NCBI GenBank assembly: GCA_910578645.1
Contig: CAJTQI010000001.1
Location: 946,397-1,010,396, forward strand
Reading direction: 5' to 3'
DNA length: 64,000 nucleotides
Source: an uncultured Lachnospiraceae bacterium
GTDB lineage: Bacteria > Bacillota > Clostridia > Lachnospirales > Lachnospiraceae
The position numbers and the translations under genes were made by a program. The notes beneath the pieces are model-generated. The model saw only the letters and a program-made list of their open reading frames with translations. It did no database searches and was not told where the DNA came from. Of this stretch, positions 26,971 through 35,676 are shown in pieces; position 1 is the first letter of the stretch, and the number at the start of each line of letters is the position of its first letter.

Positions 26971-29049
26971 ATGGACAGAAACATAGTTGGAAGAATAAAA
27001 AACGTATGTATCATTGGGTTGTTTGTGGCTGTTATATTATACAGTGCATTGTATTGGGCCGGCTCTCCTAGAAAAGAAACGGTAAAAGAACAGGCGGCTA
27101 TAGAGGGTGAGGCTGTGTATTCGGCGCAAAAGGAGCAGGAAGAAGCACACGACAATGTGGAGGAAATTGCGGCCTTGCCGGAGTATTTCTGTGATATTTA
27201 TGCGTCTGTCAGGTCAGCGGAAGGCACACAGAATATTAAACTGTATGTTCAGAATGATATCGGCTGCTTTTTCCTGCCTTCCTATGCACAGGCGGAAGAA
27301 ACCGTATGGCAGTATGATGAAAGCAAATATAGAATCACTTATAACGGACAGACGGTAAGGAACGGAGAAAAACTTGTTTTACCAGAGCAGGATGAGGCTG
27401 TGCTTGTGGTTGGGCCGCGTGAGGGTGAGGATGAGGAGGAATGCCGGGAGTACAGGCTTCGGGTGATGCGTTCTTCTCATCTTCCGGCAGTTTATATTCG
27501 TACCGACACCGGACAAATGCCTGCCGGAACTTGGAGCCGGGAAGAGGGGGAGCAACAGGGGCAGGTAATCGGAGAGGACGATTTGGAACTTCACGGAGGA
27601 AACCGTGGCGCGAAGGGTAATTTTCTGTGCATCACAGAAACAGGCGTTGCGGATTCCGCAGGGTCAATTAACTGCATAGTGGACAGGGAATACGCGGGCT
27701 TCCAGTCTGTGAAGAAGAACTATGAGATGGACTTTAGTGAAGCCCAGGACGTGCTTGGCCTGGGAAATGATACAAGATGGGTGCTCCAGGCGGATGCCTA
27801 TGATATGAGCCGGCTGCGCAATAAGACAATCTATGATATGGGGACAGATATGGGGTTGGCTTATGGAGTGCGCTCCTCCTATGCCGATATCTGGTTTAAT
27901 GGGGAGTATGCAGGAAATTATCTGATTTGCAGACAGGCCGGGGAAGGAAAGAAAGTCTGTCTGGAGAATGGCACGGAAGGTTATGGGCTTGGTGCGGCGG
28001 ATGATATGACGGAAAAAGAGCAGGCTTACGTCTCTACAATATTAGAGAAGATAGAGCAGTGTGAGACACAGGAGGACTACGGACAGCTTTGCGAAGTGAT
28101 GGATATGGATTCTTTTGTCTGCAAGTATGTTCTGTATGGACTATCCAATGAACCTGTGTTAAACAGAATAAATCTTTGTTATCTGGTGCCGGGTGGGACA
28201 GGAGGCAAGCTCTGTGCAGGTTTGGAACTGGACTTTGACCGTTCCCTTGGCAATGCCCAGGAGGCGCATTATGAGCGGCTGACCTGTTTCATTCCCGGAT
28301 TGGGTGAGAAACTGTTTGCATGTGAATATTTCAGGCAGGATGTGAAAGAACTGTTTAGCGGGCAGTATGCCCCGGTGATAGAGCGGTATATCCAGGAACA
28401 AATCGGGAACATGTCCGAACAGATTCGCGCGTCTGTGCTTATGGATGACGTGCGTTGGGGATTGCCGGAGAACAACAATTACGCTACATTTAACCAAGGA
28501 TATGGGAACTTTGGGGATGCTGCCAGGTATACGGCATATTACCTGAATGCCCGCTATGAATTGATGCAGGCGTATTTGAATGAGCCGGAAGGATGGCACC
28601 AGGTTGAGTATGTGGACAGCGCTTCCGGGGAAGGTTATGACAGCAGAAGATACCTGACGGCCACCGGTGAGAAGGTTCCCGATGAAGTGACAGATTATTT
28701 GCAGGAGATGTACGGATGCAGTGAGTGGAGATATGAGGATGGCAGAGGCTGTGAGACAGGGCGCCCGGTCTACCAGGATTTGAGGATAATATCTTTTGTG
28801 GAAGAGAATGCGAAACAGGATGTGTCCGGGGATGGGGCGCATGAGCAAGGGACAGAAGACGCGCAGACACAGGGAACGGGCAGCACAGGGTATAGCAAGC
28901 GTTTTGTGATTTTGTGTATGCTGTTTGCGGCAGGTTGCGCGGGAGTAGGCGGCAGCGTGTTCACAGGAGTGGTGATGTGGTTGCTCTTTAGGAGGAAAAA
29001 TATTGAAAAGTCAACGGTTTCTTTATCAACTGGCAAATTCGGTGATTAG
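26971..29049 (+). CDS. CotH-like kinase-fold membrane protein (paralogue 1)
   Basis: The protein has 692 residues from ATG 26971, which has GAGGTG upstream; an ATG at 26947 is an alternative. A membrane helix lies near residues 8-27 (IKNVCIIGLFVAVILYSAL). An N-terminal beta domain follows (IKLYVQNDIGCFFLPSYAQ, about 90-108), then the CotH-like region (WVLQADAYDMSRLRNKTIYD, about 270-290). The acidic motif LELDFDRSLGN (about 415-425) corresponds to the metal-binding end of CotH kinases. The expected R-G-R-G-N-T-S-W loop is lost (NCIVDREYAGF). A C-terminal beta region and a membrane helix near the end complete it. It overlaps the next gene by 47 bases. Confidence 0.78.
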   Translation: MDRNIVGRIKNVCIIGLFVAVILYSALYWAGSPRKETVKEQAAIEGEAVYSAQKEQEEAHDNVEEIAALPEYFCDIYASVRSAEGTQNIKLYVQNDIGCFFLPSYAQAEETVWQYDESKYRITYNGQTVRNGEKLVLPEQDEAVLVVGPREGEDEEECREYRLRVMRSSHLPAVYIRTDTGQMPAGTWSREEGEQQGQVIGEDDLELHGGNRGAKGNFLCITETGVADSAGSINCIVDREYAGFQSVKKNYEMDFSEAQDVLGLGNDTRWVLQADAYDMSRLRNKTIYDMGTDMGLAYGVRSSYADIWFNGEYAGNYLICRQAGEGKKVCLENGTEGYGLGAADDMTEKEQAYVSTILEKIEQCETQEDYGQLCEVMDMDSFVCKYVLYGLSNEPVLNRINLCYLVPGGTGGKLCAGLELDFDRSLGNAQEAHYERLTCFIPGLGEKLFACEYFRQDVKELFSGQYAPVIERYIQEQIGNMSEQIRASVLMDDVRWGLPENNNYATFNQGYGNFGDAARYTAYYLNARYELMQAYLNEPEGWHQVEYVDSASGEGYDSRRYLTATGEKVPDEVTDYLQEMYGCSEWRYEDGRGCETGRPVYQDLRIISFVEENAKQDVSGDGAHEQGTEDAQTQGTGSTGYSKRFVILCMLFAAGCAGVGGSVFTGVVMWLLFRRKNIEKSTVSLSTGKFGD

Positions 29050-30772
29050 AATTTTTGCGGCATCGGTGGTTTTTGTGTTGTTTCTGCACAGCATTTACAG
29101 CACCAGTTTTGTCGGGAGAGCCATGCGGGAGGACGGCAGCACACATAGCAGGACATTGAACATTCAGGACAATCCCTGGATGCACTTGGCAGTATTTGTG
29201 TTGGTCAGCGTACTTTGTGTCGTCGCCGGTAAGATATATCGTCGCAGGCAAAAAGGGCATAACGGTGTAGGGGGAGACGTTGGGCAGGCGGACAGGAATA
29301 TTTTATTCTGGCTTAGCGTTGTATTTTTTGGAGTAGGCGTATTGTGGATTATGCTTACACAGATGAAGCCGGGTTCCGACCCTGCCAAAGTGTATGCCAT
29401 TGCGTTAGAGTGGCGTGGAGGGGATTTTTCAGCTTTTGAGGAGGGAAACTATCTTTTCTGTTATCCCTTCCAGGCAGGCATTGTTCTCTTTTACTACCTG
29501 CTTACTTTTCTCTACGGGACAGAAAGTTATATAGGACCACAGGTTGTGAATGCAGTGGCGTTGGCGGTTATCTATCTGTTGCTTTCCCTTATGGTGCGCT
29601 CCTTCTGGAAAAAGGAGCGAGGACTTTCCGTATTGGCTTATGTGGCGTTAATGTGTTGGACGCCGTTGTTTTTCTTCGTCACATATATCTATGGAATCTT
29701 GCCGGGGATGGCGTGTTCTCTGGGGATGATGTACCTGGCGCTGCGGTATGTGGAGACGAGGAAATGGCGTTACATTGCGCCTGCTGCGCTCTGCATCGGG
29801 ATGGCCACGGTATTAAAAATGAACTGTCTCATTTATCTGGTAGCGGTGGTGTGCTTTCTGGTATATGACATTGTGGATACTTTGTGCGGATGTGGAGAAC
29901 GACGGGATAAATGGAAGAAATGTGCCGCATCGGCAGTTTTTTTGTTGCTGATGTGTACCAGTGTATGGGGGTGCGGCAAGATTACGGAGAAATGGGTGGA
30001 ACACTTGTCGGGATATGACATGCCAGAGGGCGAGGTCATGGTATCCTGGGTGGTTATGGGATTACAGGAAGCGCCTAAGGGACCGGGAGACTACAATGGT
30101 TATAACGGTGATGTCTTTGCACGGAACAACTACGATACGCAGTTGGCGACGGAGCAGTCGCTTGCTGACTTGCGCAAAATAATAAAGAGAATGTGGGAGA
30201 ATCCATTGGATGAGGGTGTTACTTTTTTTGCCAGAAAAACGGCGTATCAATGGAATGACCCTACTTTTATCAGCATGGAAAGAATGCGTGGGCGTAAGTC
30301 TGCAATTGAAATGGCGCCGCCCATAAGAAGCCTGATTGAGGGTAAGGGCAGCGTGGCGCTCAGTGTATGGTTAAACTATATCCAGACGTTGGTTTTTACA
30401 GGCGTTTTGCTCTACTTGTTCTTAAACTGGAAAAGTAAGAACCTGTATGAGCTGATGGGACTGGTTGTTTTCCTGGGTGGGTATCTGTTCCATATGGTGT
30501 GGGAGGCCAGCGCCTCCTATACGATTCCGTATTTTACGGTTATGATTCCCTATGCAGCGAAGGGATTTTACGATTGGGCAAAGGTGATTGTGGACTTAGG
30601 CGAAAGGCCCAGGGAAGGGATTAGGATGAACAGAAAGGAGGCTGTTTGCGCTATGGGTGTAGCTGCGCTTCTGGTTCTGGTATTTTGCTTTACCAGAACC
30701 AATCTTTTTCACCGTACAATCGCGCTGGATGACGGGGCGGAAGCGATAACGCAGTATTACCACAGAGGCTGA
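29003..30772 (+). CDS. GT-C-like multispanning membrane protein
   Basis: The protein has 589 residues from TTG 29003, with AGGAGG 7 bases upstream. It has about eleven hydrophobic helices. The first large outer loop contains KPGSDPAKVYAIALEWRGGD (about 119-138), where GT-C enzymes of the PMT/ArnT type keep their acidic catalytic residues. A later hydrophilic segment ENPLDEGVTFFARKTAYQWN fits the outer loop before the last helices. It probably transfers a sugar from a lipid carrier outside the membrane; this is an inference from topology. It overlaps the CotH-like gene and is co-translated with it. Confidence 0.65.
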   Translation: MKSQRFLYQLANSVIRIFAASVVFVLFLHSIYSTSFVGRAMREDGSTHSRTLNIQDNPWMHLAVFVLVSVLCVVAGKIYRRRQKGHNGVGGDVGQADRNILFWLSVVFFGVGVLWIMLTQMKPGSDPAKVYAIALEWRGGDFSAFEEGNYLFCYPFQAGIVLFYYLLTFLYGTESYIGPQVVNAVALAVIYLLLSLMVRSFWKKERGLSVLAYVALMCWTPLFFFVTYIYGILPGMACSLGMMYLALRYVETRKWRYIAPAALCIGMATVLKMNCLIYLVAVVCFLVYDIVDTLCGCGERRDKWKKCAASAVFLLLMCTSVWGCGKITEKWVEHLSGYDMPEGEVMVSWVVMGLQEAPKGPGDYNGYNGDVFARNNYDTQLATEQSLADLRKIIKRMWENPLDEGVTFFARKTAYQWNDPTFISMERMRGRKSAIEMAPPIRSLIEGKGSVALSVWLNYIQTLVFTGVLLYLFLNWKSKNLYELMGLVVFLGGYLFHMVWEASASYTIPYFTVMIPYAAKGFYDWAKVIVDLGERPREGIRMNRKEAVCAMGVAALLVLVFCFTRTNLFHRTIALDDGAEAITQYYHRG

Positions 30773-30781
30773 TACCGCAAC

Positions 30782-31798
30782 TTAATGCGCCAACAAAAAC
30801 CTGAATAACCGCCAGAGTCTGTGACGGACACAGAAAGCGTAGAGTTTATTGTGTATACCGGTTATATCCTTGACTGGGACGGCGGCAAATGCTTCTTGAA
30901 TGTCCTTGTTGTCACATTCCTCCAGGAAAAGCCGTTTAAATTGCAAAGAATCCGTGCGCATGGCCCGGAAGACGGGTACGAAGGTTAAAAGGCTTTGGTA
31001 TACATAGAAATACTGTAACTGCCTGAGAATACCGGGGTTGGCGGCAAGGTCGATGGCCTGGCGGTAAGTCTCAAACATTGTATGGTTTTCCCCGATGCGT
31101 CCGGCATCCATATGGTGACAGAGGGAGGTTGGGTTGCTGCGGTAGTAATAGTATGATTCTTCACAGAAATAGACGGAGGAAGCCGCCAGCATGGCACCGT
31201 AAGTGACGGGGCCGTCTTCCCCCACAACAATGCCGTGGGGAACCAGAAACAAATATTTCTCAATAAGGCTGCGGACAAATAATTTATTGGTGAGCCTGGG
31301 CGCGACGCCGAATTTGAAGTAAACGCCGGAGTAGACCATGGAAGGATAGACGCTTTGTGTCAAGTCGTTCTTATCGTAGAAGCCCGGCGGGAAAGGAACA
31401 CCGCACAATTCCTGCTTATGTGGCATCGCTGCGGTGAAATTGCAGTGGACGATATCGGCGTGGGTTTCTCTTGCGATACGGCACATATGGCTGTACATAC
31501 CGGAGGCAAGCCAGTCATCGCTGTCCACAAAAGTGATATAGTCCCCGCGACTTGCCAGAAATCCGTTTTGCCTGGCGCATGTGTGCCCGCCGTTGGGCTG
31601 ATGGATATAGTGTATTTGAGAATGCTCCTCGGCGTAGCGTTTGCAGATTGTGCCGGAGCCGTCCGTGGAACCGTCGTCCACCAGGATTAATTCATAGTCC
31701 GTGTAGTCCTGGGCGAGAATACTGTCTAGACAGCATTCTAGGTATTCTTCGGTGTTGTATACAGGTACGATGATACTGACAAAAGGTTGATTGGACAT
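30782..31798 (-). CDS. GT2-family glycosyltransferase with SDD metal motif
   Basis: The protein has 338 residues. It begins VSIIVPVYNTEEYLECCLDS and has DYELILVDDGSTDGSG (about 35-50) and DYITFVDSDDWL (about 84-95). These are the classic GT-A nucleotide-sugar and D-x-D motifs. GEDGPVTYGAML (about 190-201) is the conserved ED motif that supplies the catalytic base. The final third lacks membrane helices. It is convergent with the GT-C-like gene (9-base gap) and transcribed toward it. It extends a surface glycan by one sugar; the sugar cannot be named. Confidence 0.9.
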   Translation of the reverse strand: MSNQPFVSIIVPVYNTEEYLECCLDSILAQDYTDYELILVDDGSTDGSGTICKRYAEEHSQIHYIHQPNGGHTCARQNGFLASRGDYITFVDSDDWLASGMYSHMCRIARETHADIVHCNFTAAMPHKQELCGVPFPPGFYDKNDLTQSVYPSMVYSGVYFKFGVAPRLTNKLFVRSLIEKYLFLVPHGIVVGEDGPVTYGAMLAASSVYFCEESYYYYRSNPTSLCHHMDAGRIGENHTMFETYRQAIDLAANPGILRQLQYFYVYQSLLTFVPVFRAMRTDSLQFKRLFLEECDNKDIQEAFAAVPVKDITGIHNKLYAFCVRHRLWRLFRFLLAH

Positions 31799-31872
31799 GG
31801 AGTGTTTTCCTTTCCTGGTTGTTTATATGACTTAAGACTGTAGGGGCATATAGGGCATAGCAAAATCCCTCT

Positions 31873-31974
31873 GGCAGATTACACAAAATATTCTGGAAGT
31901 CGTCTTGCGCAGGAATATTTTAGAAAATCCATATGACGGAGCCTGACACAAGAGAATATTTTGTGTAATCTGCC
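31873..31974. repeat. Palindromic element, copy B with covarying arms
   Basis: The arms at 31873-31893 and 31954-31974 are perfectly complementary. They differ from the arms of copy A at three positions (9, 12 and 18 of 21), and each change is mirrored in the opposite arm. The core shares CAGGAATATTTTAGAAAATC and ATATGACGGAG with copy A. The outer terminal repeats of copy A are not conserved here. It sits between the GT2 gene and the CotH-like gene. Confidence 0.8.
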
Positions 31975-32027
31975 GTCACAGTTTTATACTCCCTATGCTA
32001 TTCAAATCTTGGCAGCGGAGCAAAAAC

Positions 32028-33938
32028 CTAGCGGGTGCTATAAAGCGTTATGTCGCTGTAGACGGGATAGTTGTTGGTATAAGTCAGCCCGTTTTCAAAT
32101 TGGAGTCCGACGCAGTCGAAGCGGTCATACAATTCTTCTATCACCTCATCCGATATCAGCTCTTTGTCCCTAACCCATAATTCAGAATCCCGGTAATCGG
32201 CCCCGGAGGATGTGTTGATAAACCGGACATGATGGTATTGTTCCGGATGATTGATGTATCCGGATACATAGTCCAGGCGTTTGCGGATGTAATCGTATAA
32301 ATATTGTATGGAGTCATCCCGCCCTGCGTTGGTAACAGGAAGATATCCTTTGGCCCGCCAGCGGCATAAGTCCATGCATACGGAAGGATTGATATGCGCC
32401 TGTAGCCATGGGATATATTCTGTAAGATATTGTTCCATCAAAGGCTGATATGTTGAGTTAAGCTTTTCCTTTACCGTGTCATGGAAGTAGGGGACGGCAT
32501 ATAATTCTTCGCACAATCCGGAAGGGTACGCGCTCAGCTCGATGTCATATCCGCGTCCGTTGCGCCCGAAAGAATTGTCATAATCCCAGATAGGCCCTGC
32601 ATATAGTTTTCTTTCGTTTCCGGTGCCGTTTAAATAGTAGAAGGTGGAAGCGATGTTGGCGTCGATATCGTTTGTGATGGCGTTGACCAGATACATGTCG
32701 GCGAAGGAAGCGATGTCGATTACTGCGTCCAGTTCTTCGTATTTTTCCTGGGAATCACAGTAGCTTATACGCTCCTTTATGTTGTTCATATATTCGGTGA
32801 CTTCTGTAAGAGCCTCATCGCTTACAATGCCGGGGCTGCGGATAATGAACCAGTTCATTCCTGATACCTGAAAAGCCCGGTCGCCGGGTTTTATCCTGTC
32901 CGAAATCATTTTTTCAATGAGATACCCGGTTTCCTCAAGATTTACCCGGTCTTTTCCTATCTCAACTCTTTCACAGAGAAGATAATTGCCCGTGTATTCT
33001 CCGTTAAAATACAAATCCACATATTCCGTATCGACGGCATAGGGGACTGCGGCATCGCGGCAGTAGGCATATACGATACCGTTGCGCATCCGGGTTATGT
33101 CGAGGGCATTGGCCTGCAGGATATATCTGGATGCATCACCCATGGAAAGGACGTTGGTGTCTTTGTCAAAATAGATTTGATAACTTTTTTTGTTCACTGC
33201 CAAATAACTGAAATTGCCGTGACATCTGGCGGTGAGGGCGCCGGAGCTGTCCCGGGTGCCGTCGGGAAGGACACAGATGAAATCACCAGGCTCCTGGTTA
33301 TCTCTGGAAAGGTGCATATAGTCAAGGGAACCCGTTGCCGTGGAAATGAAGACGGCCGGAAGGTTTTGGGACTGCATAAAGGTAAGGGACATTGTATCTG
33401 ACTGGGATGTTCCTTGTGTTATAATACGAAGGGAATATTCCCTGCCGGATTCATAGGAGGCAAGGGGAGCGGAAGGACGAACTAAAGAACCGTCTATTTC
33501 TATCTGATAGATAGTTTCGTCAAATTGAAATTGCAGACAGTCCATGGCTGCATGGGAAGGGAGGAAAAAGAAGGCGCTGCCCGACCCGTCAAGGTAAAGC
33601 TTTAAGTCTGCAGGTATATCCACAGAAGATGCGGCGTGAAGGGAAATAGGAAGGAAACCCTCGTAACCTTGTAAGCTAGGTGCAGGAGCGTCTTGCGCTT
33701 CCTGGAATGTGTCAGCACAGGGGGAGTTTTCCACTACATTAGAACTGTCTTGTGGGAGATTGTTTATATAAAAAAAGACAACGAACAAGAAGGCGGCTGT
33801 AAAAAGCACAACGACTGCGGAAACTGCACTTATGTGGGACTTTATATCAACTTTTTTATTGTATAGGAAATTCCTCCGCTTATCCGAGTTTGCCTGAGGC
33901 AAATCTCGCAAACGAGCGAAGCTCGTTTTTTTATGCAT
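32028..33938 (-). CDS. CotH-like kinase-fold protein (paralogue 2)
   Basis: The protein has 636 residues from ATG 33938; the ribosome site is weak. One membrane helix lies at about 38-58 (VSAVVVLFTAAFLFVVFFYI). The outer part has the N-terminal beta domain (DLKLYLDGSGSAFFFLPSHA, about 110-130), then a CotH-like domain. In that domain the glycine loop is partly kept (TARCHGNFSYL) and the metal motif is kept (GPIWDYDNSFGRNGR, about 455-470). The C-terminus (DYRDSELWVRDKELI; YPVYSDITLYSTR) matches the same region of the other paralogues. There is no C-terminal membrane helix. Unlike the others it is transcribed alone on the minus strand. Confidence 0.75.
   Translation of the reverse strand: MHKKTSFARLRDLPQANSDKRRNFLYNKKVDIKSHISAVSAVVVLFTAAFLFVVFFYINNLPQDSSNVVENSPCADTFQEAQDAPAPSLQGYEGFLPISLHAASSVDIPADLKLYLDGSGSAFFFLPSHAAMDCLQFQFDETIYQIEIDGSLVRPSAPLASYESGREYSLRIITQGTSQSDTMSLTFMQSQNLPAVFISTATGSLDYMHLSRDNQEPGDFICVLPDGTRDSSGALTARCHGNFSYLAVNKKSYQIYFDKDTNVLSMGDASRYILQANALDITRMRNGIVYAYCRDAAVPYAVDTEYVDLYFNGEYTGNYLLCERVEIGKDRVNLEETGYLIEKMISDRIKPGDRAFQVSGMNWFIIRSPGIVSDEALTEVTEYMNNIKERISYCDSQEKYEELDAVIDIASFADMYLVNAITNDIDANIASTFYYLNGTGNERKLYAGPIWDYDNSFGRNGRGYDIELSAYPSGLCEELYAVPYFHDTVKEKLNSTYQPLMEQYLTEYIPWLQAHINPSVCMDLCRWRAKGYLPVTNAGRDDSIQYLYDYIRKRLDYVSGYINHPEQYHHVRFINTSSGADYRDSELWVRDKELISDEVIEELYDRFDCVGLQFENGLTYTNNYPVYSDITLYSTR
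33889..33932. promoter_or_regulatory. Tandem hairpins at the 5' end of the CotH-like gene
   Basis: AAACGAGC-GAA-GCTCGTTTTTTT (33910-33932) would be a terminator on the plus strand. An adjacent stem TTTGCC-TGA-GGCAAA with flanking GAG/CTC pairs lies at about 33889-33908. Both overlap the first 16 codons of the minus-strand gene. They may fold in its mRNA start and limit translation, or mark the start as being misassigned. Confidence 0.4.
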
Positions 33939-34191
33939 ACATCTTTACCGCCTATATTCTGTGAGGCCGCCGCAAAATACGGTATATCTGCAATATATAG
34001 GATTAGCATTTGAAACGTCCGAACTATATATTGTTGGAAATTGCCGTTTTGCGACAGCTTTCGTTTAGATAACAAACAAAGCATTACTATATTAGCATAA
34101 GTGAATGTTTTTCACAAGGCAATCAGTTTGGGAATATATTTTGTGCACAATGTGTATAAACTTATGATTGTCTTAATATCCTGCACAGTAT

Positions 34192-34220
34192 TTGACTTTT
34201 GGAAAGTATCAGGGTAGAAT
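34192..34220 (+). promoter_or_regulatory. Promoter of the VTC / DUF4956 / CotH operon
   Basis: TTGACT (34192-34197), 17 bases, TAGAAT (34215-34220): close to the sigma-A consensus. It lies 66 bases before the VTC gene. The rest of the 33939-34286 gap is AT-rich and has no frame I would call a gene. Confidence 0.7.
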
Positions 34221-34286
34221 AAAGAAGCATTGTGCACAATGGAAATTTTATCGCTGAATGGTATTTTATGGCGGAGAAGAGGGGCT

Positions 34287-34979
34287 ATGCTTTCTGTATT
34301 AAGAAGTGAATTAAAGTACTGGATTAGTTATCAGGACAGTCTGATTCTCCAGGCGGAATTGAATGAACTCCTGATGCCGGACAGTTATTCCGAGGATGGA
34401 TTTTACCGGGTTAAGAGCTTATATTTTGATTCCCTTAACCAGAAAGACTATGTGCAGAAACTAGACGGTGTAGAAAACCGCAAGAAAATACGGATGCGCA
34501 TTTATGACGAAGATACCGATACGGTCAAGTTAGAGTGCAAACACAAGAGCGGGGCATTGCAGCACAAGGAAAGCCTGCTAATAAGCAGGGAGGACGCCGC
34601 CCGCTATATGGAAGGCGATTACGGCACGCTGCTTGACTATGAGGAAGAACTGGCATGGCGGCTGTACAGTGATATGACGCTCGGATGTTACCGTCCTGTA
34701 GTGGTAATCGAGTATGAACGTTTCGCTTATATGTATGGGGAGTATAATACTCGGATTACCATTGACCGTCATGTGAGAAGTTCTGAACTGTCCCTGGATT
34801 TATTTGACAAAGACCTGCCATGGATACATACCGTGGAAGATGCGGTGATTTTGGAAGTGAAATTTGATGGGAAGCTGATAGAACCGATTAAACGGATACT
34901 GGCAAAATACCATCTGACGAATGTATCCGTAAGCAAGTACGGAAGTGGACGGCCGGTTTTGGAGAGATACTTAACATAA
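34287..34979 (+). CDS. VTC-domain polyphosphate-polymerase-like protein
   Basis: The protein has 230 residues from ATG 34287, which has GAGGGG upstream. It carries the tunnel residues of VTC domains: LRSELKYWIS near the N-terminus, KKIRMRIYDED (about 66-76), VKLECKHKSG (about 80-89), VVIEYERFAYM (about 142-152) and ILEVKFDGKL (about 190-199). Yeast Vtc4 uses such residues to make polyphosphate from ATP. Bacterial copies next to DUF4956 and CotH genes, as here, are common but little studied. It is soluble and probably works at the inner face with the DUF4956 membrane protein encoded 25 bases downstream. Polyphosphate synthesis itself is inferred. Confidence 0.85.
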   Translation: MLSVLRSELKYWISYQDSLILQAELNELLMPDSYSEDGFYRVKSLYFDSLNQKDYVQKLDGVENRKKIRMRIYDEDTDTVKLECKHKSGALQHKESLLISREDAARYMEGDYGTLLDYEEELAWRLYSDMTLGCYRPVVVIEYERFAYMYGEYNTRITIDRHVRSSELSLDLFDKDLPWIHTVEDAVILEVKFDGKLIEPIKRILAKYHLTNVSVSKYGSGRPVLERYLT

Positions 34980-35004
34980 TTTTACACACGGAATGGAGAA
35001 CGAG

Positions 35005-35676
35005 ATGTCAAAGGCAAAGATTTTGGATTGGTTTACAGTGAATAGTGAGGCGCTTAGCGTGGACAAGATTCTGTTCGTGCTGTGTGTTTCCCTGCTGCTT
35101 GGTGCAGTAATCTTTATCACGTACAGATTGGCTTACACCGGCGTTAACTATAACAGTCGGTTTAATGCGGGCAATGTGGTGATTGTGTTAATTACTTCGG
35201 TTATTATGTTGATGATAAGCAGTAATATGGCGATTTCTCTCGGTATGGTAGGCGCCTTGTCTATCGTCAGGTTCCGGACCGCGATTAAAGACCCTTCTGA
35301 TACCATCTATATTTTTTGGGCGATTGTAGAGGGGTTGTGCGTCGGGGCGGAAATATACAAACTGGCGATTATATCCACGGTATTTATTGCAATCGTACTG
35401 CTCGCGCTGAGTTATTATGCAAGCGTGCAGAAGAAGTATCTGGTCATTATAAGAGGCACGAAGGAGCTTAACCTTGAGCAGGTGAGGTCCGTTATGGAAC
35501 CGTATTATCCTAAAATGGGAGTGCGTGCGACAAACTATATCGGTGAACGCTGCGAGATAATATGCGAAGTGTCCGCGCATCAGGAAATCAAGGAGGAGGC
35601 GGTAGCGGCTCTTCGGGATTGTGCGCATGTAAAGGGCGTTAACTGGCTGTTGGAAATGGGAGAGCGCATCGGATAA
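35005..35676 (+). CDS. DUF4956 membrane protein
   Basis: The protein has 223 residues. ATG 35005 is preferred because GGAGAACGAG precedes it; an ATG four codons upstream lacks a site. Four membrane helices lie within residues 18-140: ILFVLCVSLLLGAVIFITYR, VVIVLITSVIMLMISSN, IYIFWAIVEGLCVGAEI and LAIISTVFIAIVLLALSYYA. The conserved GMVGALSIVRFRTAIKDPSD (about 80-99) is the family hallmark. A soluble 80-residue tail follows. It may be a channel or anchor for the VTC protein upstream. Its stop overlaps the next CotH-like start by one base. Confidence 0.85.
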   Translation: MSKAKILDWFTVNSEALSVDKILFVLCVSLLLGAVIFITYRLAYTGVNYNSRFNAGNVVIVLITSVIMLMISSNMAISLGMVGALSIVRFRTAIKDPSDTIYIFWAIVEGLCVGAEIYKLAIISTVFIAIVLLALSYYASVQKKYLVIIRGTKELNLEQVRSVMEPYYPKMGVRATNYIGERCEIICEVSAHQEIKEEAVAALRDCAHVKGVNWLLEMGERIG

